64,000 nt of DNA from Symmetrospora coprosmae (lineage: Eukaryota > Basidiomycota > Cystobasidiomycetes > Symmetrosporaceae), in the NCBI GenBank assembly GCA_008802785.1, contig VUYT01000026.1, positions 186,001-250,000 on the forward strand. Direction: 5' to 3'. Position 1 is the first letter of the stretch; each line of letters starts with the position of its first letter. Below, one piece after another: positions 1-12,137 of the stretch. The translations under genes were made by a program, and so were the position numbers. The notes beneath the pieces were generated by a model. The model was not told where the DNA came from, made no database searches, and was given only the letters and a program-made list of their open reading frames with translations.

Positions 1-387
1 TGGCGGTATCGGTACTGTCGCCATGGAGGGATGCCACGTCCATCCATCAGCCATGCTGCGATGACGCCGGCGCAGCTTGGCCGAGCTTCCTGCTCCTGCT
101 CCTGCTCCTCCTCACCGGTCCAAGGATCGAATGCAGCCAGTTCTGTACAGCGTTCAGGTGGCTCATCGCAATGTCCGCGTCGTCCTCGTCTTCGTCCTCG
201 TCCTCTGATATAATGGATGGTGGGGGATGTCAGAGAGATCCAAGCTGCGCTGCGACTCTGGGCGGAGAGGCGGACGAGTGGGGCTCGAGCACGGGCGGCG
301 GGCTGCTCTTCTCCTTCCTTCCCATTGCACACACATATATACACACACATACATATATACACACAGCTTGGTGCGCGTCAGGCCGGC
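1..387. other. upstream region of the Rap1-like gene
   Basis: No gene is supported here. It holds a CA/TA-rich dinucleotide tract at about 328-366, just before the chosen start codon. Short open frames across it are low-complexity and show no family resemblance, so I read the stretch as promoter and 5' leader. Confidence 0.5.
328..366. repeat. CA/TA dinucleotide microsatellite
   Basis: Alternating acac/atat tract in the 5' leader of the Rap1-like gene. Confidence 0.8.
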
Positions 388-3211
388 ATGCCCGCTCGAG
401 CTCCACCCTCAGGAGGAGAGGAGGAGGAGGAGGAGCTGCTCGACCTCAGTCGCGTCCTCGTCACGCAAAAGGATGGTCAAGACTACCAGCTCCGCGTCTA
501 CATACCCAACAGCAGCAGCAGGGAGACGCTCCGGGCCATCGTGAAGGTACCGGCCATGCCCTCGTCTCATCGCAGTCGATACTGACTGCCCTGCCCTTTG
601 CTGCCCTCGGGGCATCGTGCATCCATCTCCATCCCAGGAACTGGGAGGGAAAGCGCACACAAAGACGGCCAAAGCAGCCGACTATGCCGTCGTGGACCCA
701 AAGGCACCCAAGGACAAGCTCGCGCTCCTCTGGGACGCCATCCGCACGGACAGGGACGAGTGCCGCATCGTCGACGTCGCATGGCTTCTCCGCTGCAAGC
801 AGAAGGGCCGCCGACTGCGCCACGAGAAGTGGGCCATTGCCCAGCCAGAAGTCAAGCCGCGCGCGCCATTCACCGAAAAGTACAAGGACACAAAGACGCT
901 GTACAATGACGCCGTCGACCTGCCCCTCATGGCGAAATACCTCGTCAGGGAGAAGAAGGACGAGCGAGGCGCGTCGAGCATCAACACCTGGGAAGCCTTT
1001 GTGCGGCGGTATCCCAACAACGGCCACACTGCACAGAGCTGGAAGCAAAAGTACAAGGTCAACAAGCACGAGGTCGACCGGCTGGCTAAAAGATATCGAC
1101 AGACGGTTGACAAGCGGAGAGACCGGGGAGAGGACCTATACACGGCGGATGAGGGTGACGAAGACGAGGCACCATCGGACGATCAGCCGCAGTCGCAGCT
1201 GCAGCAGGCGCAGGCACAAGCACAAGAGCAGGAGGATGGAGAAGACGACGGATCGTCGGATCACTCTAACGGGGCATCGAACGACGGGATGCCAATCAAG
1301 AAGGGCAAGACGGCCAGGCCCTCGTCTCGAAAGGGCAAGGAGCGCCAGAGCGATGTCGGACAAGGTGTAGCCGCTTCCGTCGCGTATTTCAAGCGTACTT
1401 CTGGATACCAGCAAGGCGAGGAACAGAGGCGCGGCAAACGTGCAGGATCTGCCATCGCTTCTCCCCGACCCGCCGCGTTCAACGCGCCAATGCGCAAGAA
1501 TGCACAAACGGGATTCATCGACGAGGACGATGACGACGGCGAGCTCGAAGGGGAGACAGAGGAAAAAGGAATCCCGGTCGCGTCTACTTCGCGACTGGCC
1601 GCGACCACTGGGCAGCGGCGAGCCTCGTTAGGAGCAGCCGGCCTGGGATCTCGGTCTCGGTCCCAATCTAGGTCCCGGTCCCGGTCTCGGTCTGGGTCCT
1701 CTGCACGCCCCGTCCGCCCGTCGGACAGCGGTATGGCAGATGCTCAGTCCACGCCCGCGTCAAGGACATCGTCACGCCGTCTCAATGACGATGAGATGCG
1801 AGACGAGTCAGAGGAGCAAGACTATGATGGCACGGACTGCGATGGCCGGACTCGACGCGCGTCCACCAAAGAATCGCATCGCAAGCGTGCGGCATCTGCA
1901 CCACGGGCGAGCGCGAGCGTGAGGCGAGGCGTGACGACGGATCTGGGTAGCTCGGGTAGGCCGGAGCGCGGCAATGGCGCGCAAGGGGAAGCTGCAGCAC
2001 GGGCACCGGTCCAGCGCGAGCAGCGCGGGGAGGCGGCAGAAGACGAAGCGGAGGACGAGGAAGACTTCGTCCTGCCTCCTCCGCTCTCTGCTACAGCCGC
2101 TGGGAGGCTCGTCGACCAGCGGGACGATGGGGACACGCCTGGGGAGCCTGTCGCTACCCGAAAGCGAAAGCGCAGCTCTGTGGCACAGATGGAAAGGACC
2201 GATACTGCAGATGCACAGACCAGCCCTGCTCGGCAGCGCGAGCACAAGAAGCGGCGCATTGAGGATGCCAGGTCCGTGTCGCGGGCGCGCAGCTCGGCCG
2301 AGCCACTCCGGCTCCGCAGCGAGTCGACCGCAGCCGGACATCCACCAAGCCGGGAGGTGTCGACAGTGAGCAGTCGCAGAGACCATCGCGGGCCCGTCGA
2401 TACGCTTGCGAGGCTCCTCAGCACACCAGCAGACTTTGGCCTCGATGCGATAACAGACCGCTCTGCCTCCGCGTCTGGGAGCGAGGCGGATCCAATGGAA
2501 GCAGGTGCGCTCGCGCAGGGGAGCAGAAGGGGGCAGACGAGAAGCGCACCCGTCGCGCAGGAAAGGCAGGCCGGCGGGGAGGCGGACGACGGGGAAGCGA
2601 TGACGGGACGGGAAGGTCGGGGAGGCAGCGCGTCGACGGCGGCGGCGGCGGCTGCTGTTGGCGAGCAGGAGGCAGGCGCGCAGGCAGATGCACTTGCTCA
2701 TGCGCATCACGACAAGGGCAAAGGCCGGGACGCGTCGCCTGCGCGCTCGCCTGGAAACGCGTCCGCTCCGCGATACCTTCTCCCGCCAGCTCCGGCCGCT
2801 CTCCGCTCCGGCCTAACCATTCTCTCAGACGGCTTGTCGAGGCATGATGGATGGACCACAGACTGCGTCGAAGCGCACTTCAGTGAAGTCCAGCTCGACG
2901 ATATAGAGTTCCTCATGAACGGCGACCGGGCGGCAGCCAAGTCGTTTGCGAACCTGCTGGGCAGCGGGAAGCAGTCCGGCGGTGGACAGTGCCTCACGCG
3001 CGCGCAGCTGGAGGAGTGGGCGCAGCTCAGGAAGGTCATGTGGACGCCTGAGCAGGACATTGAGGTGCTGGGCTGCGTGGATACGGGGATCAAGAGGGTG
3101 GGCCCGCATAGCGCAGACGACACGACGAGGAGGATGAAGTTCCTGGGTGCATATGCGAGGCAGCATGGCCCAAGAGCTGTGGAGAGGCGGCGGTTTCCAT
3201 TTGAGAAGTAG
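388..3211 (+). CDS. rap1: Rap1-like telomeric protein (BRCT, Myb, RCT)
   Basis: Two exons, 388-546 and 638-3211, phase 0, giving about 910 residues. The splice joins ...RAIVK to ELGG..., which restores the GG turn of a BRCT domain (about residues 20-120). A Rap1-type Myb/homeodomain-like module follows (about 130-200: FTEKY..., then TWEAFVRRYP and SWKQKYK). The middle is a long disordered, acidic, Ser/Arg-rich region containing an RS-type tract coded by an imperfect short tandem repeat near 1650-1700. The C-terminal 120 residues resemble the Rap1 C-terminal protein-interaction domain (WTPEQDIEVL...). The order BRCT-Myb-RCT is that of fission yeast and human Rap1, which sit at telomeres through a TRF-family partner and act in end protection and telomere silencing. 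I chose the start at 388 because upstream in-frame sequence is low-complexity leader. Function at telomeres is inferred from architecture; whether it binds DNA directly cannot be seen. Confidence 0.85.
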
Positions 3212-3527
3212 TTGCACATGAGCAGTAACACTCGGTAAGGTGTCGTTGCTGTCAGAGATGTCGTCGTATACATGGTCTGCCTCCCAACCAAGCCCAAGTC
3301 GACGTCGTTGTCGGTCTCCGCAACACCGCACCAGGTTGAGACGAACTTGCATCGCGTCGAGCGCATTCATCATTGATATCAGCAAGCAGTGGTTGGCGTC
3401 ATCCTCCAAGGCCATCTCGATGCTGCTCGCCTGACGTGCAGGCAGGCAGGCAGGCAGGCAGGCGCATACAGCCCAGCACATTGCACGCACGCACGCCGTC
3501 ATCGCACAGAGAGCGAGATAGCAGACC
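3212..3527. other. intergenic, RUD3 promoter and leader
   Basis: No coding signal. Contains a run of six GGCA units at about 3438-3463, immediately upstream of the golgin start codon. Confidence 0.5.
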
Positions 3528-6500
3528 ATGTTCTCGCAGTTCAAGCGGATTGTCAGCGACGGCCTCGACGAGCTCGATAGGCTTGGGGAGACATACACTG
3601 CGAGCGTGCAGAACGGCAGCACGTCGTATGAGCAGCAGCACGAGCAGTTCCCGGCCATCCTGAGCCAGCATGGACGCGGCTACAGCGAGAGCCAGCTGGG
3701 CGCATCTAGGAATGGCAGACGCTCTCCATTCGGTCCTGCAGGCGTCATCCCGCACGGATCATCTGCTACGGCAGCTATGCCAGCCCGGTTCAACCAGTCT
3801 GCCTCTGCCGTACCTTTGGCGATACCCTCCTCGAGCCAGCGCCGCTCGCCCTCTCCCACAGCGACGCCGAGCTCCATCGACGCCAGCAGCTTTGCAGCAC
3901 CCTCGGCATCAGGCTCCTTCTCGTACTCGCGACCGAGCGCGTTCTCCCCTCCGCCGCAGGAACAGCCGCGTCGTGGGAGCGACGACAGCGGCGACGGATT
4001 CCCAACCTTTGGCCTCGGCGGGCTCAAGCGCTCGCTGTCCGGACTGCCACGCACCAGCCTGGACCTCACCGGCTTGCGCAACTCGTTCGACTTTGTCTCC
4101 GCCTCGCCCAGCACCCCAGGCCGCGAGGCTGGCAACCCGGAATGGCCGGGCGTCCTGTCTGGCTCGACGGCGGCAGGGGGTGTCAGTCCCGGTGGTGCAG
4201 TTCGGCCAGGCACGAGTCCAGCGAGCGCAGCTGCAGCGCGGTCGCGCAGGCGGATGGCGCCGAGAGCCGCTTCCCTCTCTGGGCCATTCACGCCTGAAGG
4301 GACCCGGATGAGCATGCAGGATCCATTCTTCTTTGCCACGCTGCAAGGGCTGCCCGACGCGCTCAAGCAGGCTGCATTCACGCCACTGCCGAAAGAGGAT
4401 CCGGACGAGGAGCTGGATCAGATCGACCAGGAGCTCAATCCCCCGCCTCCGAATCCAGACCCGCGGATCGCCCTCACGGCATCGCATCCGAGCAGACTCC
4501 CCAATATACGCACGCACTCGCTCAGCATCTCCGTCCCACCCAGCTTCCGACCCAATTCTGCACCCGCCGCTGGCCCAGCATCATCCTTCCTTTTCCCACC
4601 GTACGCGCAGCAACCTTTAGCGCAATCGTCATCAATACCGCGGTCCCCGCTCGCAACGGCCGACAGTCTGCGTAAGACCCTCAGTAGGCATGATGAGATC
4701 GATGAGGACGCCGCCAGCTCTGCGTCGCCCTTTTCACACACGGCCGAGCTGTCGACTAGCGAAGGCCAGCAGCAGGCGAGGTATGACCCCGAGAAAAGCG
4801 ATGAAGCTCACGACACAGGTGGTCAAGCAGCGACGCAGAACGAAGAAGATACGACGGTACAGCCATCCATCCGAGAGGTGGAGGCCTCCCCGTTGCCGGC
4901 CTTCGATGACCTCCCAGACTTGGAGATGCCCAACCAGCCTCCGCCGCCTACGGTAGCTGTGAAAGCCCAGAACGTGCCATTCGGGCGACTCTCTGCATCC
5001 AGCACGCCCAGGAGGGGCAGATCACCAGCTGGCACCCCTGCCGCGACGCCCACACGCGGACGCTCTCCGGAAAGGCCAAGCTCGCAGGCGAGGGCAGCCC
5101 CGTCGTCAATAGGCGACGACTCTGCCGCTGCGAGCGCGATTGCATCCACCGGCGATATCGCGGGAAGCTCGGCAGAGCCTGTGCCACAGGAGACCGTGTC
5201 CGCTTTGAGCGACTCAGCCGCGGCCCTGCCAACAAAACCGCTGTCGCGTCCGCCATCACCCGCGCCCTCTCTGCCTGCCCCAACGTCAGCTCCAGCAGCA
5301 GGAGAGAAGGCTGCCAGTACAAAGCCCGAGTCCCTCGCGGCTCGCTTGGCCAGAATCTCGCGTGGAACGGGCCACGTGCATCAGCATCATGCGTCACCCT
5401 CGTCTGTTGCAGCAACAGCAAGCGATCCGCTACAGGGCGGGTCGACCGTGCCCGGCATTACGCCGGCACCTGTCCCCGCCGTCACACCCGCTGAGACGCC
5501 CAAGGCTGTCGTTGCCGAGGCCGGCTCAGAAGAGCTCAAACGGTTGCAGACACGCCAGACCGCCTTCGACAAGCTTTTAGCGGAGCACGCCCTGAAGGAT
5601 CTTGAAGGACTACGGGCTGTATTGCAGGATCGTGCTACTACAGCTGCTTCTCGCCAAGCCGGTCAGTCCGATCCTTCCCGGAGTGGCACAAGGCGAAACC
5701 CAAGCTGACAGACTCGCATTTCGCCTCCGTAGATGCCGATGCTAAGAAAAAGCTACTAGACAGCCAAATGCAGCTCATGACGCGGGTGACCACTCTCGAT
5801 GCTCAGGTTAAGGAGGCACAGGTTGCTACAGCAAAAGCGGAATCTCGGACGAAGGAGGAAGAAGAAAAGAAGGCCAAGTCCATTACGCTACTGAAAGCCG
5901 TCCGTCAGAAGCTCATCAAGGCCGAGAAGGACAGGGAAGAAGCCGAGATCATCCGAGACGCCACGAAAGCGTCAGAAGAGAGCCTCAGTCTGGAGGTCAA
6001 GCAGCTTCGACAGCGCTACGAGCAGGAAACGATAGCCCTGCGCAGCTCGCAGGAGCAGCAGCTGGCCAAGCTGCGCGCTTCGTACGAGCGCGAAGCACAA
6101 TCCATCCGGGCGGCGTACGAGCGAGAGGCTGCGGCTCGGCGTGGACAGAACGAGATGGACATCTTGGGTATGCGGTCCGCTCATGCGCGTGAGCTTGCGG
6201 CGCGGGACGGGCGAATTTCAAATCTGGAGACGGGTCTGCGAGACACGCGGCAGGAGAAGGACACGCTGTTCAGCGAGCTGCAGAGTCGGCAGGCCGAGGT
6301 GGAGCGCGCGGTCGCCGAGCGCGAGCACATACAAGTGGCCTTCGACGAGTTGCAGTACGAGCACCGGGAGTCTGCCGACCGCATCACTGCGCTGCAGGAC
6401 GAGGTGAGCTCGTTCAAGAAGGCGCGGCTTGATCAGACGCGCGACGAGGGGCACACACGCCGCTTGCTGTCCGAGCTCGAGGCGGGGCACGCGGATCGCA

Positions 6501-7449
6501 TGCGTGGGTACGAAGAACGCGTACGCACGCTCGAACGCGAGCGCGCGGAGACGGAGGAGAGCATGGCGCGCAAGCTGCAAGAGAAACTGCGCGAGGTCGA
6601 GCGCATGCGCGCTGAGGTCGCACGGCGGGACACAGAGAACGGCGAAGAGACGCAGCGTCGCGAGGAGCGGCAGCAGCGCATGGACCGCGCAGAGAGTCTC
6701 AATCGCTCGCTGCAGGAGAAGGTCTCCGCCCTTGAGATGCTGCTTGGGGAAGCAAAAGCCGACAACGCTCGTGTCAAGGACGACGAAGCCACGACAAAGG
6801 AGCTTCTAGCGGATCAGACGCGCCGCGCGACCGACCTCGAAGCGCGGTTGGAGGACCTGTCTGCCAAGGAGAGCCAGCTCCGAGCGAGCAACAAGACAAT
6901 GCGCGAGGAGCTGCGTAAGGTGCAAGCCGGCATTCTGCTATCAGAGCGGTCGCGCGGCTCTGGTGTCGGCTACTTCAGCAGCTTTTCAAGCTCAACATCG
7001 AATGCCGCCTCGCCGAATGCGTCCACGGCGAATCTAGCGGATGGCCTGCGCTCGCCTCCCCTGACGGGTGCTCGTAGTCGGACCATGTCGCGAAGTAGCA
7101 CGGATGCTGCAGGCACTAATGGGACCTCGCAAGGTGGTCCGCCATCGGCTACGTCCGCACTTGGGCCTGCAGCGGGCCCAGGCCCAACTCAGACGAGTGA
7201 AGAGGCTTTGAATTTCGAGTATATCCGAAACGTGATTCTGCAGTTCCTTGAACATAAGGAGATGCGGGTGAGTGTGATGCAGCTCGCTTAGAAGACCCTC
7301 AGCAGCGAGAAGGGATGGCACAGGGCTGAACATGCGCCCATTGTTCCCGCTTTTCTTCACGTCAGCCACATCTCGTCTCCGTTCTTGGCGTCATACTCCA
7401 ATTCACCCCGTCTGAAACGCGCAGGCTGACAGCTAAAGCGTCCGCGTGA
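3528..7449 (+). CDS. RUD3: Rud3/GMAP-210-like golgin with GRAB domain
   Basis: Three exons, 3528-5661, 5733-7267 and 7366-7449, give 1250 residues with consistent phases. The N-terminal about 700 residues are Ser/Pro/Ala-rich and disordered. A long heptad-rich coiled coil follows (about 715-1120: runs such as ELQSRQAEVERAVAEREH). The C-terminus carries a GRAB (GRIP-related Arf-binding) motif split by the last intron: FEYIRNVILQFLEHKEMR joined to PHLVSVLGVILQFTPSE. That motif recruits golgins of the Rud3/GMAP-210 type to cis-Golgi membranes via Arf GTPases, where they tether vesicles. The tiny 28-codon last exon is required to complete the motif, which supports the model. The long N-terminal extension ahead of the coiled coil is larger than in yeast Rud3 and its role is unknown. 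Confidence 0.85.
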
Positions 7450-7630
7450 GCCAGGCGGCGTGCATGTATCATAGTACAGGGCACCCCGTAGCAGTGTAAA
7501 GGGGCGGCCAGGCCAGGCTTGTGCAAAGGCATCGCAGTCGCACATGGGATTGGCGCGAACTGCTCTTCCATTCCTAGATACAGATGCCGCTTTCGACAGT
7601 CTACGATTTTGTCCCGGCGTGACCTCCAGC

Positions 7631-8998
<1,368 letters not shown>

Positions 8999-9464
8999 CC
9001 TGCTGTCGATGCTGCTGCTTTTGCTGCTATCTGGCTGGTAGATGGGGTGCTGTCAAGGGGAGGCGCTGCGACTGCCGGCGGAGACAAGGGCAAGGGCGAG
9101 GGCGAGGGCGAGGGCGAGGGCAATAAGGGGCCAAGGGGGAAGAAAGGCGTCGCTCTCAGTAGTAGTGACGGACAGCGGAAGAGGCAGCCAGGATAGACAG
9201 CAATTGCGCGAAGGGGATCAGCACGCTGGATCTGGCATCAAGATGAGCATCTGTAGTCTGCAACAATGCCTGATCACGTCGAAGGCTGCGTGCAATTTGA
9301 CCAAACCCCGACGGGCCTCACGGACGGCCCCGAACGTCGAACGACCTGACCGCTTGACAGCCGAAGAGGGGGACTAGGAGATCCTCACCTCTGACTATCG
9401 AACGCCTCTCTGCTTCGCTCCTACCTGATTCCCTTCCCCGAAAGTCCCGCCTAACCACATCGAC
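8999..9464. other. divergent promoter region (adenylate kinase / F-box-like gene)
   Basis: No coding support. Carries a GAGGGC hexanucleotide run at about 9085-9122 in the presumed adenylate kinase leader. Confidence 0.45.
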
Positions 9465-10662
9465 ATGCTCTTCCACGACCTCCCCGATGATGTCCTCCTT
9501 CTCCTCACAGACCCGGAGTCCGGCTACATGCACTGGATGTCCACCATCCAGCTCTCGCTCACCTCCTCGCGACTGCGCGCTCTGATTGTGCCACTGCTCG
9601 ACAGCCTTACAGACGAACAGTGGAGAGTCAGACTCGCTCGCTGTGGCTTCGGCAGATCTAGGATTCACGGGAGCCGCAGCTGGAGCGCACTGGCTCGAGC
9701 ACTAGTTGCCCATGCCGAGCCTTGTGCTGTCTGTGGGGCGATCCTCAACGAGCAAATGTCTGCCGAGGTACCCAAAGACCCGAGTGGGTGGCTCATTTCG
9801 AAGTGCTGAACAAATTTCTCCGATTCTGACCTCGCTCCATCTTAATTGACGATGGCACTATGGTGCAAACCCTCCTTTCAGAAGCAAAGGTCATCACTCG
9901 CCAGCAAGCCAGATCCGACGGCTCCCTCGGCGTATACAGGGGCATTAGCTGGGACGGCCACGACATGCTCGACAAGTTCGTTTCCTGCCACGAAAGTTTC
10001 GCCCGCAACGGGGCCGCAGGCATAGTGTCGATGTGCGCTCATTCCGTCCACCAGGAGCGCGTCCGACTCTCCCCGTATCTCGCCTGCCGATACCTGAGCC
10101 TGAACACGGCGCAGGGCAAGCTGCTGGAAGAAGACCTTGCGAAGCGCGTGCGCTCGACACATACGGACGCATTCTGGGAGAACCCCAAGTTCTGCCTTCA
10201 GGCACACATTGTGCTCTCTTCGCTTCTAGCAACGACCAAGCCCGTCGCGGAGCTTGTTGCAGACCAGCACAACTATTGCTTCTTCACGGAGGACCCGCCC
10301 AGACGGGATCTCGACATCGCTGTGACCGAGCCCGCAGTACGCAACGTCGCTGGTCTCACCACTCTCGATGTCATGCGCTTCCTGTCGGATTGGCGGGGCG
10401 GCACGACTGGGATGCACGAGCGGGAGCTTCTTCCGTTCGCGGGCATTGAGTGGGACACGATGGAGTTCATCGAGGGTGAAGACGGTACTGCCATGGACGT
10501 CGAGGTCAGTCTGCGATGGTTCTGTGGTCAGCTTCCTTTACTCCGGACGTGTTGAACCCTCACATTGGATGCATTCTCCGTAAGCAGATGGTTGCACGGT
10601 ATGAGCGGGCTTACGCGGACGAAGACGAGGGCGAGGAGGTCGACGACGAAGATACCGCATAG
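9465..10662 (+). CDS. F-box-like orphan protein, copy A
   Basis: Likely exons 9465-9767, 9890-10504 and 10588-10662 (about 330 residues). The N-terminus (LFHDLPDDVLLLL...SRLRAL) looks like a weak F-box, followed by a CxxC pair (CAVCGAIL). The rest matches the gene at 39474-40563: conserved blocks include HIVLSSLLAT, LTTLDVMRFLSDW and RELLPFAGIEW. I know no named domain for this part. Intron positions are also shared between the copies. The first intron is a problem: the acceptor homologous to copy B (after 9881) is out of phase with the only good donor at 9768, whereas an acceptor 8 nt downstream (after 9889) restores the frame. The gene may thus use a shifted acceptor, or be decaying. Possible role as an E3-ligase adaptor is inference from the F-box-like start only. 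Confidence 0.6.
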
Positions 10663-11013
10663 GAAGTGGGACGAGGAGCACAAACGCGACGTTCAATCTG
10701 AGGTCGGCTGGGGACTGGAGAGGGTAGAGGTTATAACAAGGCGGATAGTCGTATCCGCATCAGCAAGTCACCTTACGGCGCATCTGCGCCTTTGTAAGCG
10801 TTCGAATAGGCAGGCCATACTCCAGTGCCATCGTCCGCGATGCAAGCGTGTTAGCCTGGGACTCGACCTTTAAGCTCAGCTGGTACGGTGAAGCGATGAC
10901 TGCAGCAGGGACGAGCAGGGGAAGCGAACATGACACATCTATAGATGTTCACATGAGCATGACTGAGCAGGAGGGGCTGTCGAAACTACATCTCGGCGAT
11001 TGGCATCATTACC
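10663..11013. other. intergenic, convergent 3' ends
   Basis: Between two convergent genes; I see no coding or RNA signal. Confidence 0.4.
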
Positions 11014-11614
11014 TCACTGGTGAGGTGAAGAGGTGCGGCGCGCTGGTGGACCGGGACGCTCTCCCCTCATCATCTTGTGAAGCGATTGGAGCGACTGATT
11101 CTGCGGCATGCCTTCGCGCTGCCAGTGATCGTGCTGCTTCTTGAGCAGATAGCCTGCCCCCGCCGCTGCAACGACGATCGTGGCCGCAACTGTGCCCCGA
11201 GTGGCTGCGCTTGCCGGCTGACCACCACCACCGATGGTCGATTGCGGAGCCCCGGTGGGTCCAGGCACATAAGCGACAGGTCGGGGAGCGCCTCCAGCTC
11301 TGTTGGGCGAGCTGGACTCTGATGTGCCGGCACTGACGATAGGAAAGCCGTTTCGGTCAAACTGCACCCCATTCTACAGTGACGCCGGGAACATCTGGTC
11401 AGCTCTGGTTGATGAAAGCTTGGATAACGCGCGAAAGGCTCACAGTACCGGCGATCTGACCGTTGCTGGGGTGACGATTCACCGAGTGACGAGGAGCCAC
11501 GTTGCCGGTATCGTATCGCATACTGCCCGACGAGGCCTTGTGAGTGAGAGAGTGCTGGGACGCGGTCTTGCGCAGCTGCCGAGTCGAGGTCTGCTGTGTA
11601 GGAGTTTGCGACAT
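11014..11614 (-). CDS. small single-pass membrane protein, unknown
   Basis: Two minus-strand exons, 11614-11444 and 11373-11014, phase 0, about 176 residues. The N-terminal half is polar and Ser/Thr-rich. A single hydrophobic segment rich in Ala/Val (GTVAATIVVAAAGAGYLL) is followed at once by KK and a basic tail ending in RRTSSPHQ, so a tail-in-cytosol or organelle topology is plausible. No signal peptide is evident. I do not recognise the family. The splice site pair (ACT/GTGAGC, TGTAG/AAT) is good and the reading frame stays open across both exons. Confidence 0.5.
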
Positions 11615-12137
11615 GGTGCTTGAGCTTGGACGGGCCTAAGGAGATAGTGATTGATAGGGGGAAGAGTCTGGTAGGTTATGAGGGTGAAGATTGGATGTCG
11701 GGGTGTGGTGAGCAGAGAAGAGAGATGGCCATGCCGATTTTTATACGGCAAGGAAACCCGACATTATGGCCTCGATAGCGCCGCGCTGCGACGCAGATGC
11801 GGAGACGCGAGCGTATCGGCCGACATTGGGAGGCCTAGCGCCGGTAGATGAAGGGGAGATGCTGTGCTGTACGTACGGCACTGACCTCTGCTCCGCGTTC
11901 ACCGCTTACGCTACGGATCAATGGGCTGGGAGACAGCGAAGCATTGTCGAAGCGATGCGTCCGTAGGCCGATCATCCGTGCACGGAGGCGGTTGTTCCTT
12001 GTCTAGCAGTCGAAAGGGAGCCAATGGCGGCATGCGTGTTGATCATTCTGAGACAACAACAGGTGCGAGGTACGACTCATAGGGATGCAGTTCCAGAGGG
12101 CACTGTCACGAATAGAAGAGGAAGCAGAGCGTCCTCT
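11615..12137. other. intergenic
   Basis: Upstream of the small membrane protein and downstream of the Fyv7-like gene. Nothing recognisable. Confidence 0.4.

Noticed and set aside
171-1370. Long plus-strand frame of 399 codons overlapping the start of the Rap1-like gene
   Set aside because: It is a shadow of the Rap1 frame with Arg/Ser-rich composition and no domain; the overlapping frame has BRCT and Myb signatures.
9085-9122. CRISPR-like or other functional array from tandem units (also at 27918, 49423 and 3438)
   Set aside because: These are simple microsatellites without spacers, in leaders or introns of eukaryotic genes.
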